Origin: DTU098 sp964498525
GTDB lineage: Bacteria > Bacillota > Desulfotomaculia > Desulfotomaculales > Pelotomaculaceae
Reading direction: 5' to 3'
DNA length: 64,000 nt
Assembly (NCBI GenBank): GCA_964498525.1
Contig: CAZCGU010000013.1
Coordinates: forward strand, 31,725 to 95,724
Shown here: positions 8,751-17,887 of the stretch, piece by piece
Numbering within the stretch: position 1 is the first letter of the stretch
How the letters are laid out: every line of letters starts with the position of its first letter
The notes under the pieces: model-generated
Told to the model about the DNA's origin: nothing
The model's input: the letters and a program-made list of their open reading frames with translations, nothing else
Databases searched by the model: none
Translations under genes and position numbers: made by a program

Positions 8751-11672
8751 ATGCAGAAGCAAAATTGGTATCTCCTGGAGATTGAGGAATTGTGCCGGGA
8801 TCTGGGGGTAAATTCAGGTTCGGGGCTTACCGGGGAAGAAGCGGCCGGCCGTTTAAGAGAGTACGGACCCAACGCCCTGCAGCAAAAGCCACCCCGCAGC
8901 CTGCTGTCGATTTTTATCGCCCAGATGAAGGAGATCCTGGTCCTAATACTTATTGTGGCTGCGGTGGTATCGGGTATTCTCGGCGAGTGGGCCGATTCCA
9001 TCGTAATCCTCATTATTGTTGTTCTCAATGCTGCAATTGGGGTTTTTCAGGAGAGCAAGGCCGAAAACGCCCTCAAGGCTTTAAAGGACATGACGAAGCC
9101 CTCGGCCAAGGTGGTCAGGGGAGGGAAGGTTCTCAAGATTAACGCGGAGGAAGTGGTCCCCGGCGATGTGATCCTGCTGGATGCCGGTGATTCAGTTCCG
9201 GCCGACGCCAGGCTTATGGAGTCGGCTTCCCTGCGCTCCAACGAATCGTCCCTGACCGGGGAGTCGGCGCCGGTGGAAAAGGACCCCGCCGTGCTCCGGG
9301 ACGGGGAAGTTACCATCGGCGATCAGAAAAATATGCTTTTTATGGGCACCACCATAACTGCCGGGCGGGGCAGGGCCCTTGTGGTGGAAACAGGGATGCG
9401 GACCCAGTTGGGACGGATAGCCGGCCTGCTGGATGAAGAGGTTCCGGCGGCCACACCCCTGCAGCAGCGGTTGGGCAAGCTGGGCGGCATACTTGGGATA
9501 GCTGCCGGAATCATCGTGATTGTGGTTTTTTTGATTGGATTATGGCGCGGTCTTGATCTGCTGGAAATGTTCATGATTGCCATCAGCCTTGCCGTGGCGG
9601 CCGTTCCCGAGGGACTGCCCGCCGTGGTGACTATTGTGCTGGCCCTGGGTGTAACCAGGATGAGCCGCCGCAAAGCAATTATCAGGAAACTGCCGGCGGT
9701 TGAGACCCTGGGCGCGGCCACGGTAATCTGCTCCGATAAGACGGGCACCCTGACCAAAAATGAAATGACCGTAACCCGGATTTTCGTTGCCGGCAGGCTG
9801 TTCGAGGTGACCGGAACGGGCTACGCGCCCGAGGGGCAATTTTTGGAGGAGGGCGGCGGCGAAATCCCGCCCGGGGATTTGAAAATAATTGAACCGCTCC
9901 TGTTGGGCGGACTTCTAAACAGCGACGCCCGTCTGGAGGAAACTGAGAAAGGCCACGGTATTATTGGTGATCCCACCGAGGGCGCCCTGGTGGTAGCAGC
10001 GGCCAAGGCGGGCCTCGGCGGGGAGGAACTTAACGCCGGATGTCCCCGTTTGGCCGAAATCCCCTTTGATTCCGGACGTAAGATGATGACCACCTTTCAC
10101 CGGCTGGATGGTTCTATCCGGTCCTTTACCAAAGGAGCGCCGGACGTGGTCCTGGGACGCTGTACCGCTTTCTTCACCGGGGATGCAGCCATGACCCTTA
10201 ACGAAACCAACCGGGAACGGCGCCTGGATTCAAAACACAACAATTGGAAAGACGCGACCACAGCCCCTGACGAGGCCAACCGGGAACAACACCCAAATTC
10301 GGAATACAACCATTGGATAGACGCTGCCGCCCCGGTGGAAGCCAACCGGGAACGGCACATAGATTCAATATACAACCATTGGAAAGATGCAATCGTGGCC
10401 CTGGACGGGGCCACCCGGGAACGGCTTTTGGCAGTCAACTCGGAATTTGCTTCCCGGGGCCGGCGGGTTTTGGCCCTGGCCACCCGCAGCTGGCCGGAGG
10501 TCCCGGGCTTTTGCCAGCCGGAGGCCATTGAGCAAGACATGGTTTTCGTGGGTTTTTTCGCCATCCAGGACCCCCCCCGGCCGGAAGCCGGGGAGGCGGT
10601 GGCGCTCTGCCGCAGCGCCGGTATCCGGACGGTTATGATCACCGGGGATCACCTGGAAACAGCCGCGGCCATTGCCGGGGAATTGGCTATCCTGCAGCCC
10701 GGCGACGGAAGCCTGACGGGACGGCAGCTGGAGAAGATGAGCGATGAAGATTTAAGAAAGATAGTGAACAGCGTCACCGTTTACGCCAGGGTATCCCCTG
10801 AACACAAGCTGCGGATAGTGGAGGCGCTGAAATATCACGGACATGTGGTGGCCATGACCGGGGATGGTGTCAATGACGCCCCGGCCCTGAAACGGGCCGA
10901 CATCGGGGCGTCCATGGGGATTAGCGGGACCGAGGTGGCCAAGGAAGCCTCCGACATGGTCTTGCAGGACGACAACTTTACCACCATTGTCAGGGCCGTG
11001 GAGGAAGGGCGGACCATCTACAACAATATTCGCGGCTCCATCCAGTACTTGCTTTCCTGCAACACCGGTGAGCTGATGGCTATTTTTTCCGCCCTGCTGC
11101 TGGGCCTGGGGAGCCCCTTAAGCCCCATTCAAATCCTCTGGCTAAACCTGGTCACCGACGGGCCGCCGGCCCTGGCCCTGGGGTTGGAGCCCCCCCAGCC
11201 GGGGATTATGAAGAGGCCCCCCCGCAAGTTAAAAGAAGGCATCTTTTCCGAAGGAGTGGGCGCCAGGATAATCTGGCAGGGCATCATGATCGGGCTGCTG
11301 GCCCTGGCTGCCTTCTGGCTTGCCCTGCACTGGGACAGATCCCTGCCTGAGGCGCGCACCATGGCCTTTGCTACCATGGCCCTGTCCCAGCTGGCTCATT
11401 CCTTTAACGTCCGGAATGTAAGGCAATCGCTTTTCACCCTGGGTTTCGGCACCAACCGCAGCTTGAATTATGCCATTTTGGTGTCGGCGGCGATGGTAGC
11501 CGTGGTTATCTTTACCCCATTTTTACAGGATATATTTCAGACTGCCCCACTGCGCCCGGCCGACTGGGCGGTTGTCCTGGGCTTAAGCATTGTGCCCCTT
11601 ATTGTGGTGGAATTAAGCAAAGCGGTGGGCCGGCGGAGGGATTTTAGCGGCCGTTGGGAAGAAAAAATTTAG
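8751..11672 (+). CDS. Calcium-type P-type ATPase (P2 type)
   Basis: A 973-residue ion pump starting at ATG 8751 after GGAGGA; the upstream in-frame TTG at 8709 has no ribosome site. It has LTGES in the actuator domain, the phosphorylation motif CSDKTGTLTKNEMT, the hinge motif TGDGVNDAPALKRADIG and about ten membrane spans. TM4 has PEGLP, and TM5/TM6 have NTGE and LNLVTD, matching the residues that hold both Ca2+ ions in SERCA-type pumps. It probably exports Ca2+ (or Mn2+) with ATP hydrolysis. Residues about 484-553 are odd: an NRE-NHWKDA motif is repeated about three times inside the nucleotide-binding domain. It is transcribed alone. Confidence 0.93.
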   Translation: MQKQNWYLLEIEELCRDLGVNSGSGLTGEEAAGRLREYGPNALQQKPPRSLLSIFIAQMKEILVLILIVAAVVSGILGEWADSIVILIIVVLNAAIGVFQESKAENALKALKDMTKPSAKVVRGGKVLKINAEEVVPGDVILLDAGDSVPADARLMESASLRSNESSLTGESAPVEKDPAVLRDGEVTIGDQKNMLFMGTTITAGRGRALVVETGMRTQLGRIAGLLDEEVPAATPLQQRLGKLGGILGIAAGIIVIVVFLIGLWRGLDLLEMFMIAISLAVAAVPEGLPAVVTIVLALGVTRMSRRKAIIRKLPAVETLGAATVICSDKTGTLTKNEMTVTRIFVAGRLFEVTGTGYAPEGQFLEEGGGEIPPGDLKIIEPLLLGGLLNSDARLEETEKGHGIIGDPTEGALVVAAAKAGLGGEELNAGCPRLAEIPFDSGRKMMTTFHRLDGSIRSFTKGAPDVVLGRCTAFFTGDAAMTLNETNRERRLDSKHNNWKDATTAPDEANREQHPNSEYNHWIDAAAPVEANRERHIDSIYNHWKDAIVALDGATRERLLAVNSEFASRGRRVLALATRSWPEVPGFCQPEAIEQDMVFVGFFAIQDPPRPEAGEAVALCRSAGIRTVMITGDHLETAAAIAGELAILQPGDGSLTGRQLEKMSDEDLRKIVNSVTVYARVSPEHKLRIVEALKYHGHVVAMTGDGVNDAPALKRADIGASMGISGTEVAKEASDMVLQDDNFTTIVRAVEEGRTIYNNIRGSIQYLLSCNTGELMAIFSALLLGLGSPLSPIQILWLNLVTDGPPALALGLEPPQPGIMKRPPRKLKEGIFSEGVGARIIWQGIMIGLLALAAFWLALHWDRSLPEARTMAFATMALSQLAHSFNVRNVRQSLFTLGFGTNRSLNYAILVSAAMVAVVIFTPFLQDIFQTAPLRPADWAVVLGLSIVPLIVVELSKAVGRRRDFSGRWEEKI
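10203..10409 (+). repeat. Three in-frame tandem repeats within the P-type ATPase gene
   Basis: Repeat units begin at 10203, 10272 and 10338, and the related native sequence starts at 10407, giving periods of 69, 66 and 69 bases. Each unit encodes a version of (E/G)A(N/T)RE followed by an (N/H)NHW-(K/I)DA segment. All periods are multiples of three, so the frame is kept. The units lie in the nucleotide-binding domain just before SEFASRGRRVLALATR. Confidence 0.85.
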
Positions 11673-11791
11673 CAGTGCCAGTTATTTTACTGACTTGTGA
11701 TATGGGGTTGGAAGCGCCGTCAGGGTACCGAAACGCCCCTGCGGCCCCCTCCCCAGGCCCTCCGCCGCATGCCGTTGAATGTCAAATGTCA

Positions 11792-11824
11792 AGCGGTGGT
11801 TGAAGCGCCCCTGCAACCACCGCT
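11792..11824. terminator. Strong inverted repeat between convergent genes
   Basis: AGCGGTGGTTG at 11792-11802 pairs perfectly with CAACCACCGCT at 11814-11824 over an 11-base loop. It sits between the ATPase gene and the convergent PII-like gene. There is no T-run on either side, so termination is only a guess. Confidence 0.35.
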
Positions 11825-11860
11825 GCGGTAAATACTGTCCTAAACCCGATGATGTCCGGT

Positions 11861-12211
11861 TTATATTTCATCCTTGAATTCTTCCAGCAGGGAAACAATG
11901 CCCACCACTTTGTCCACATCGATTACAAAGCCGATGCCGGTACCCGGTTTTTCCAGGTTCCCCGCTTGAACAATGGCCTTCAGCACCTTGTCGGTTTTGT
12001 CCTGGTGAATCAGGGTTAAAATCATATCCTTTTCCGGCTCTATTGGTATTCCCAGCAGTTTTTTCTGCTCATGGATACCCACGCCGCGCCCGTGCAGAAT
12101 GGTGCCCCCCCTGGCGCCGGCTTGTTTAGCCGCGCTGACCACCCTTTGGGCAAAACCTTTCTTGATAATAGTTACTATCAGCTGGTAATCCCTACCTACC
12201 TTCATTATCAA
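11861..12211 (-). CDS. PII-like signalling protein
   Basis: A 116-residue protein of the PII/GlnB-like ferredoxin-fold superfamily. It has an N-terminal strand (LIVTIIKKG), a helix with VVSAAKQAGARGGTILHGRG (the T-loop region), and C-terminal IVSLLEEF. The classic uridylylation tyrosine of GlnB is not evident in the T-loop. TTG 12211 and ATG 12205 are both possible starts after GGAAGGAG. It overlaps the upstream DUF1538 gene by about 20 bases, so it probably senses a metabolite and controls the two DUF1538 membrane proteins made in the same operon. Confidence 0.82.
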   Translation of the reverse strand: MIMKVGRDYQLIVTIIKKGFAQRVVSAAKQAGARGGTILHGRGVGIHEQKKLLGIPIEPEKDMILTLIHQDKTDKVLKAIVQAGNLEKPGTGIGFVIDVDKVVGIVSLLEEFKDEI

Positions 12212-12929
12212 AGCTCCTTCCCCTATAAATGAATCCTAGCAATAAAACCGACAGTATCGGCGCCAGGGTAGCCATGGCCACCAATCCAAATCCGTCCATC
12301 AACGGGTCCCGGCCTGGTGTGCCGGAGGCCACCCCCACCGCCAGGGCCATGGAAAAGGTAGCGGCCATGGGGCCTGTGGCAACGGCGCCGGAGTCAAAAG
12401 CCACTGAAACAAAGGTGGGGGGTGTGTACCTGAACATAAGCAGAGCCAGTAAATAGCCCGGGACAACTATATATAAGAAAGGTATACCATAGATTATCCG
12501 CGCCATGGCCAGGCCGATGGAGATTGACACGCCCGCCGAAAGGGTGTAAAGCATTATCTGCTGGCTGATGTATCCCCCCGATACCTTCTCCACTTCGTGG
12601 GTCAGGATGCGGACGGCCGGCTCGGCCAGCACGGTGACCAAACCAACCAGCAGGCCGATGGGAATTGCCATCCAGCTATATCTTAAACCCGCCAGCTTTT
12701 CTCCCAACAGGGTGCCCGCAGGTAAAAAACCCACGTGGACGCCCTGCAAAAACAGGGATAACCCGATAAAAGAAAGAAAAGTACCAATTAAAATACGTTT
12801 TACTTCTTCCTGGGGCAGCCTCAATAGAAGGAATTGAAACAGGAGGAAGATAATTAAAAGGGGCAACAGGGCCGCGGCCACTTCCTGCAAAACAGCTGTA
12901 AAGCCTTTAAAGATTAGAATTTCCCTCAC
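12192..12929 (-). CDS. DUF1538 membrane protein (second of pair)
   Basis: A 245-residue membrane protein of the DUF1538 family with about six hydrophobic spans. The conserved motifs LAEPAVRILTHEVEKVSGG and VSVAFDSGAVATGPMAA are plainly related to those in the neighbouring gene. The family is thought to be a transporter, with unknown substrate. Its ATG overlaps the end of the preceding gene by 4 bases (12926-12929), and it runs into the PII-like gene. Two half-size DUF1538 proteins with a PII regulator suggest a regulated two-part channel or transporter. Confidence 0.85.
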   Translation of the reverse strand: MREILIFKGFTAVLQEVAAALLPLLIIFLLFQFLLLRLPQEEVKRILIGTFLSFIGLSLFLQGVHVGFLPAGTLLGEKLAGLRYSWMAIPIGLLVGLVTVLAEPAVRILTHEVEKVSGGYISQQIMLYTLSAGVSISIGLAMARIIYGIPFLYIVVPGYLLALLMFRYTPPTFVSVAFDSGAVATGPMAATFSMALAVGVASGTPGRDPLMDGFGLVAMATLAPILSVLLLGFIYRGRSFDNEGR

Positions 12930-13618
12930 CCGTAGATCACACCCAGTAACATTACTGCAATAACGGGGCCTATGGCGGCAAGGGCCACGAAGCCGAAACT
13001 GTCGCTGAGGGAGTCTTTGCCGCTCAAAACGGAGGTAACGCCGACCCCCAGGGCCAGAATAAACGGCACGGTCATTGGTCCCGTGGTTACGCCGCCGGAA
13101 TCAAAGGCTATCGGTACAAAATGGGGGGGCGCCAGGGCTGCCAAAAGGAAGATCAACCCATAACTGCCGATCAGGATGTAGCTCATGGGGATGCCCAGTA
13201 CCACCCTGGCTGTGCCTATGGTAATAAACAGTCCCACCCCGATGGCCACAAATGATATGAGCAGATTCTTGGGTATACCGCCGCCGGATACCTGGTCAAT
13301 TTGGTGGGTTAAAATACGTATGTCCGGTTCCGCAGCAGTGATGGCAATGCCGATAAACAGCATGGATAACAATAGCAACGGAAAGGAGCCCTTTTGGGGA
13401 AGCTCCGCCCCAATAGCTTCTCCCAGGGGCAGCAAGCCCACCTTGACGCCGATCAGAAACAAGCCCAACCCCAATGTTACCATTACTGCGCCGATTGCGA
13501 ATTGAAGGATCTTGGGACCGGGGTTTTCAAACAGGATCAATTGCAGTATTATAACCAGTACAATAACCGGCACTACGGAGGTTAACACTTCCCTGGCGAC
13601 ATCTTTTACATCATCCAT
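12926..13618 (-). CDS. DUF1538 membrane protein (first of pair)
   Basis: A 230-residue membrane protein, first gene of the DUF1538-DUF1538-PII operon. It carries TAAEPDIRILTHQIDQVSGG and VPIAFDSGGVTTGPMTVPF, equivalent to the motifs of the next gene, so the pair probably arose by duplication and likely forms one heteromeric transporter. The repeated FDSG-(A/V)-TGP segment probably lines a substrate path, but that is an inference. Confidence 0.85.
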   Translation of the reverse strand: MDDVKDVAREVLTSVVPVIVLVIILQLILFENPGPKILQFAIGAVMVTLGLGLFLIGVKVGLLPLGEAIGAELPQKGSFPLLLLSMLFIGIAITAAEPDIRILTHQIDQVSGGGIPKNLLISFVAIGVGLFITIGTARVVLGIPMSYILIGSYGLIFLLAALAPPHFVPIAFDSGGVTTGPMTVPFILALGVGVTSVLSGKDSLSDSFGFVALAAIGPVIAVMLLGVIYG

Positions 13619-13705
13619 CTAGCACCTCGCAAAAAATATTTTGGGGAAAGACTATTCCGCATATTCCGCATACAATACCGGACTGGCACCAAAACCGCCT
13701 TCCAG

Positions 13706-14227
13706 CTAAAGACCCGACTGCCACCCGTTGCGGTGCACCCTCTGACTGTCGTAACGGGAGCGGCGGGGACGGTTTGCTTCCAAGGGGTAGCCCAGGGCAA
13801 CTACCGAAATTGCAACTATGTGTTTTGGCAAATCAAGTAAACGGCCAATGGCTTCAATGCGATCCTCCCTGGGATAGATCGACACCCAGCATGTCCCCAG
13901 CCCTTTGTTGTAAGCGGCCAGCAGGATGTTCTGGGTCGCCGCCGCGCAGTCCAGGGCCCAGTAGTTGACGCCGGGGTATTTGTTGCAAGCCGGGTCGGCG
14001 CAGACAACAATCGCCACGGGCGCCTGTTCCAACATTTGGGCGTAACCATGAAACTCGATTATTCCGTCGAGCAGGGAACGTTCCGTAACGACGATGAAGT
14101 GCCAGGGACGTTCGTTTCCCGCCGAAGGCGCGGACATCCCCGCCTCCAGGATTTCGGTAATGTATTCCTCGGGAACTGCTTGAGTTGTGTATTTCCTTAC
14201 ACTGCGCCTGTTTAAGATTGCTTCCAT
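13706..14227 (-). CDS. Nitroreductase family protein
   Basis: A 173-residue FMN-dependent nitroreductase-family enzyme. The N-terminus has the FMN phosphate-binding RRSVRKYT and then SAPSAGNERPWHF; the C-terminal part has GLGTCWVSIYP and VVALGYPLE. Family members reduce nitro compounds, quinones or flavins with NAD(P)H; the real substrate is not known. At 173 residues it is at the short end for the family. AGGAGG lies before ATG 14227, and a TATAAT box lies about 45 bases upstream. Confidence 0.9.
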   Translation of the reverse strand: MEAILNRRSVRKYTTQAVPEEYITEILEAGMSAPSAGNERPWHFIVVTERSLLDGIIEFHGYAQMLEQAPVAIVVCADPACNKYPGVNYWALDCAAATQNILLAAYNKGLGTCWVSIYPREDRIEAIGRLLDLPKHIVAISVVALGYPLEANRPRRSRYDSQRVHRNGWQSGL

Positions 14228-14265
14228 AGTATTTTGCCTCCTGTGTCTTCTTAAGATGCTTTTAC

Positions 14266-14305
14266 CAAAACATTATACCCTGTTTTAAATGAATCCTCCA
14301 GGAAA
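14266..14305 (-). promoter_or_regulatory. Possible promoter of the nitroreductase gene
   Basis: On the minus strand a perfect TATAAT box lies at about 14272-14277. The matching -35 (near CTGGAG) is weak. It sits in the divergent gap between the nitroreductase and the efflux adaptor gene. Confidence 0.4.
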
Positions 14306-14550
14306 CGTTTAAAAATCACGGCAAAAAACGGATATGATGCGGGGTTAGTTCTGATGTTTTTCTTGTCACAAGACAGCGTCCGGATCTGTTTTGCTGGTGG
14401 GAGGCTATAAAAATATTGCTCCAAAAAGCCCTGTGATACACTGTTAATGCAATTGATCCAGGGGAAAGATATTTTATTTGGCGGACAAACAGGGCCTTTT
14501 TTGCGTCAATACAGTTAGAATGGTTTTTAGGGGGAAAGGAGCGTCGTGTT

Positions 14551-15861
14551 TTGCAGTTGAACTTGCCGCGGTTACGAAATATTTCCAGGAAAAAGGTGTT
14601 TGCCGGGGTGTTGATCCCGGGCATAATCCTGGCGGTGGTGGCGCTGAACGTCTTTAAGAGTTTAAAACCGGAGGGCATCCCCGTTAATACTGTTGTGGCG
14701 GAAATCAAGCCCATCCAGGACAACGTTTTTGCTTCGGGCAGGGTGAGGCTGTGCGCCAAGCAGGAGTTTTACACTTTTACCGGCACCACAGTAAAGGAAT
14801 TGAATGTCGCGCCCGGCGACAGGGTGAGCAAGGGGCAGGTGCTGGGCCTGCTCAATGCCGACGAGATTGAGGAAGATTACAATGAGGCCAGGGCCAATTT
14901 CATTGCCCAGGAAGCAAGCCTTAATAAGGCTATCTATCCGCGGGACGAGGAGGTGGCCCAGGAAAGGGCAAATTGTCAGAGGGCGGAGGCGGATTACCAG
15001 AACACGCAAAAAAACTACCAGCGCCAAAAGCTGTTATACGAGCAGGGGGCGCTGAGCGGGAAAGAATTTGACGAGGCCGGGCTGGAACTGGCCGTCAAGG
15101 AAGCGGAATATAAAATAGCGATGGAAAGGCTGCGCCTGAAGGAAACCGGTCCGGTGGGGCACGAACTGATCTCGTTGAAGGCCCAGATTGAGCAGGCGCG
15201 TTACCGGTTGGAACAGGAGGAAAACAAGCTCAACAAAACCGTCCTCCGGGCGGAGATGGACGGAGTGGTGACTGCCGTGGAAGTGGCTCTGGGTGATTAC
15301 GTCCAGCCGGGAACAAGGCTTCTAACCATTGGAGATACCAGTCAGCTGGAGGTAACCGCCGGGGTCAGCGAGGCCGACAGCGGACGGCTTAAGCCCGGTC
15401 AGAGGGTAACAGTGACCACCGCCGCCCAGCCCGGCCGGGAATACAGCGGGATACTTGAGAGCGTTTCCCCCGGGGCGGTGGAGAATAAGACCGCGGAAAG
15501 GGGCAGCCAGGTGGAAGTGCCGGTGATCGTGAAAATAACCGGCGATACCGGAGGGCTGCGGCCGGGTTATACCGTGGACCTCAGTATTGCCACGGTGGAC
15601 AAGGACAGGGCGCTGGTGGTCCCGTACGAAGCCGTCATAGAAAAGGAGGGTGTCCACAATGTATTTGTGGTTGAAAATGAGGTAGCCCGGTTAAAAGAGG
15701 TTGACATAGGGGTTGACTCGGCCTTAGCCACTGAAATATTATCAGGTTTAGCGGAGGGTGAAAAGGTTGTTGCGGGTCCCGGGGAGGAATTGCAGGACGG
15801 CAGCCGGGTCACAGAAGTGAAGCAGCCGCCCCCGGCCAAAGGGGGCGCGGACCTGCCATGA
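14551..15861 (+). CDS. MacA/HlyD-type efflux periplasmic-adaptor-like protein
   Basis: A 436-residue membrane fusion protein. TTG 14551 follows GGGGAAAGGAG. One membrane anchor lies at residues 12-32 (VFAGVLIPGIILAVVALNVF), followed by a biotinyl-lipoyl-like half motif (APGDRVSKGQVLGLL), a long coiled-coil hairpin (about residues 105-230), the second lipoyl half (AEMDGVVTAVEVALGDYVQPG) and beta-barrel domains. It overlaps the ATPase gene by 4 bases and forms a MacA-MacB-type tripartite-like export set for peptides, lipids or drugs. In a cell without an outer membrane it would act outside the cytoplasmic membrane. Confidence 0.88.
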   Translation: MQLNLPRLRNISRKKVFAGVLIPGIILAVVALNVFKSLKPEGIPVNTVVAEIKPIQDNVFASGRVRLCAKQEFYTFTGTTVKELNVAPGDRVSKGQVLGLLNADEIEEDYNEARANFIAQEASLNKAIYPRDEEVAQERANCQRAEADYQNTQKNYQRQKLLYEQGALSGKEFDEAGLELAVKEAEYKIAMERLRLKETGPVGHELISLKAQIEQARYRLEQEENKLNKTVLRAEMDGVVTAVEVALGDYVQPGTRLLTIGDTSQLEVTAGVSEADSGRLKPGQRVTVTTAAQPGREYSGILESVSPGAVENKTAERGSQVEVPVIVKITGDTGGLRPGYTVDLSIATVDKDRALVVPYEAVIEKEGVHNVFVVENEVARLKEVDIGVDSALATEILSGLAEGEKVVAGPGEELQDGSRVTEVKQPPPAKGGADLP

Positions 15862-16625
15862 TTAAGGTGAGAAACTTGGGCAAGGTTTACCGGGCCGGCG
15901 CCCATCCGGTGGTTGCCCTGGAAGGGGTCGATCTGGAGGTGAGGCCGGGCGAGTTTGTGGCTATAATGGGTCCCTCCGGATCGGGCAAATCCACCCTTAT
16001 GAACCTGCTGGGCTGCCTGGATATCCCCACCTCCGGCACCTACCATCTGGACGGGGTGGAAGTGAGCGGCATGGGCGATACCGAACTGGCGCGCCTGCGC
16101 AACCGCAAGATCGGCTTTGTTTTTCAGACCTTTAACCTGCTGCCCCGCATGAACGCCCTCCGAAATGTGGAGCAGCCCATGATTTACGCCGGAGTTGCCC
16201 CCCGGGAAAGGGCCGGGCGGGCCGCGGCGGCCCTGACCAGGGTGGGCCTGGGGGATAGGATGCAGCACAGACCCAGCGAACTTTCCGGCGGCCAGGTTCA
16301 GAGGGTATCCATCGCCCGGGCGCTGGTGAATAACCCCGCCGTGATCCTGGCGGACGAGCCCACGGGGAATCTGGATACCCGCTCCGGGGGGGAGATTATG
16401 GCCCTGTTTCAGGAATTGAACAGTGGCGGGACAACCATCGTCCTGGTGACCCACGAGCGGGAGATAGCCCTGCACTCCACCAGGATCGTCCACTTTCGAG
16501 ACGGACGCCTGACGGGGGACGAGCCGGTGGAAAACCCGCGGGACGCCGGAAAATACTTGAGTATTGAACCGCCGGCGGATCTTTCCAGGGGATGTGCCCC
16601 GGGCGGGGGGGCAGATGCGCTATGA
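15858..16625 (+). CDS. ABC transporter ATPase, MacB/LolD type
   Basis: A 255-residue ATP-binding subunit. Walker A is GPSGSGKST, the signature is LSGGQVQRVSIARAL and Walker B is VILADEPTGNLD, all typical of the MacB/LolD/FtsE class. ATG 15858 overlaps the adaptor gene (ATGA) and the stop overlaps the permease start (ATGA), so the three genes are translationally coupled. It powers the MacB-like permease that follows. Confidence 0.93.
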   Translation: MIKVRNLGKVYRAGAHPVVALEGVDLEVRPGEFVAIMGPSGSGKSTLMNLLGCLDIPTSGTYHLDGVEVSGMGDTELARLRNRKIGFVFQTFNLLPRMNALRNVEQPMIYAGVAPRERAGRAAAALTRVGLGDRMQHRPSELSGGQVQRVSIARALVNNPAVILADEPTGNLDTRSGGEIMALFQELNSGGTTIVLVTHEREIALHSTRIVHFRDGRLTGDEPVENPRDAGKYLSIEPPADLSRGCAPGGGADAL

Positions 16626-17803
16626 ACCTCCTGGAGAGCGTCAGAGTGGCCCTGGAGGGCATCATGGCCAGTAAACTGCGTTCCTTTTTAACTACCCTGG
16701 GCATCGTTATCGGTATTGCCGCCGTGATTGCGGTGGTAGCCATCGGCCAGGGCGGCAGGGCGGTGCTGATGTCTGAAATGGAGAAGATCGGCACCAACAT
16801 ATTTGCCATCTACGTGGACTGGCGCAGCGAAAAGCCGCTCACCGGGCGGGAGTTCGATTTGAGTGATGTAGCAGTAATAAAGGATATGGTCCCCGGGATT
16901 ACCCATCTTTCCCCCCACAACCAGATTATGTGGGACATAAGGGGGTCAAAGGAAAAAATAAGGGCCCGGATCACGGGGGTTTCGTCTGATTATGCTTATA
17001 TCCGCAAGTTTAACTTGAAGGAAGGCCGCTTCTTTACGGAGGAAGACGACGCGGGCAAACGCAGGGTGGCCGTGCTGGACGAGGAACTGGCAAAACAAGT
17101 CTTCGGCAGGTCCCAGGCGCTGGGGAGCAAAGTCACCCTGGGAGACACGCCTTTCCTGGTGACGGGTATCATTGCCAGAGGGGAATCCGCCCTGGGGTTT
17201 AGTGAAACCCCCGGCGTTTATATTCCCATTGAGGTCTGGCAGGTAATGTTCAACGGGCAGGTACAGATGCTGGAGGGCAGCGCCGTTTCCAAGGATAAGG
17301 TGGACGAAGTAACGGGCCAGGCTGTGAAGATCCTGGAACGGCGGCACCGGGATTCCGGCAAGTACGCCAGTGAAAGCATGGAGCAGCAGATGCAGGCCGC
17401 CAATAAAATAACCGGGATCATGACCATGGTTATCGGGGCTATTGCGGGGATTTCGCTTTTTGTGGGCGGCATCGGGGTAATGAACATCATGCTGGTATCG
17501 GTGACCGAGCGCACCAGGGAAATCGGCATCCGGATGGCTTTGGGCGCCAGGCGCAGGGACATCCTGACGCAGTTCCTCATCGAGGCTGTAATCCTGTGCC
17601 TGCTGGGGGGTGTAATCGGCATGGCTCTGGGGGCCGGCGGGGCCTGCCTGATTGCCGGACTGGCCAACTGGCCGCCCCTGGTGTCCTGGTGGACGGCGCT
17701 TCTGGCCTTTGCCTTCTCCGCGTCCATAGGCATGATTTTTGGGATACTGCCGGCAAACAAGGCGTCCCGGCTAAACCCCATCGAAGCCTTGAGGAGGGAT
17801 TAG
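16622..17803 (+). CDS. MacB/FtsX-type ABC permease
   Basis: A 393-residue permease starting at ATG 16622. It has an N-terminal membrane helix (FLTTLGIVIGIAAVIAVVA), a large extracellular MacB_PCD domain (about residues 45-240) and three C-terminal helices forming the FtsX fold, with GGIGVMNIMLVSVTERTREI, which couples to the ATPase. With the adaptor and ATPase it makes a mechanotransmission-type exporter. The substrate is unknown. Confidence 0.92.
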   Translation: MNLLESVRVALEGIMASKLRSFLTTLGIVIGIAAVIAVVAIGQGGRAVLMSEMEKIGTNIFAIYVDWRSEKPLTGREFDLSDVAVIKDMVPGITHLSPHNQIMWDIRGSKEKIRARITGVSSDYAYIRKFNLKEGRFFTEEDDAGKRRVAVLDEELAKQVFGRSQALGSKVTLGDTPFLVTGIIARGESALGFSETPGVYIPIEVWQVMFNGQVQMLEGSAVSKDKVDEVTGQAVKILERRHRDSGKYASESMEQQMQAANKITGIMTMVIGAIAGISLFVGGIGVMNIMLVSVTERTREIGIRMALGARRRDILTQFLIEAVILCLLGGVIGMALGAGGACLIAGLANWPPLVSWWTALLAFAFSASIGMIFGILPANKASRLNPIEALRRD

Positions 17804-17887
17804 GAAGCGGGATCGCAAAATAAAAATACAGGTGAAGAACAGACTCCGGATGCGGATGCAAGGGAGGGGCTGTTTTCACGAATCAAG

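Noticed and set aside
15567..16493. Long antisense frame of 308 codons over the efflux adaptor/ATPase genes.
   Set aside because: It is a shadow of well-supported genes on the other strand, with Gly/Pro/His-rich non-protein-like sequence.
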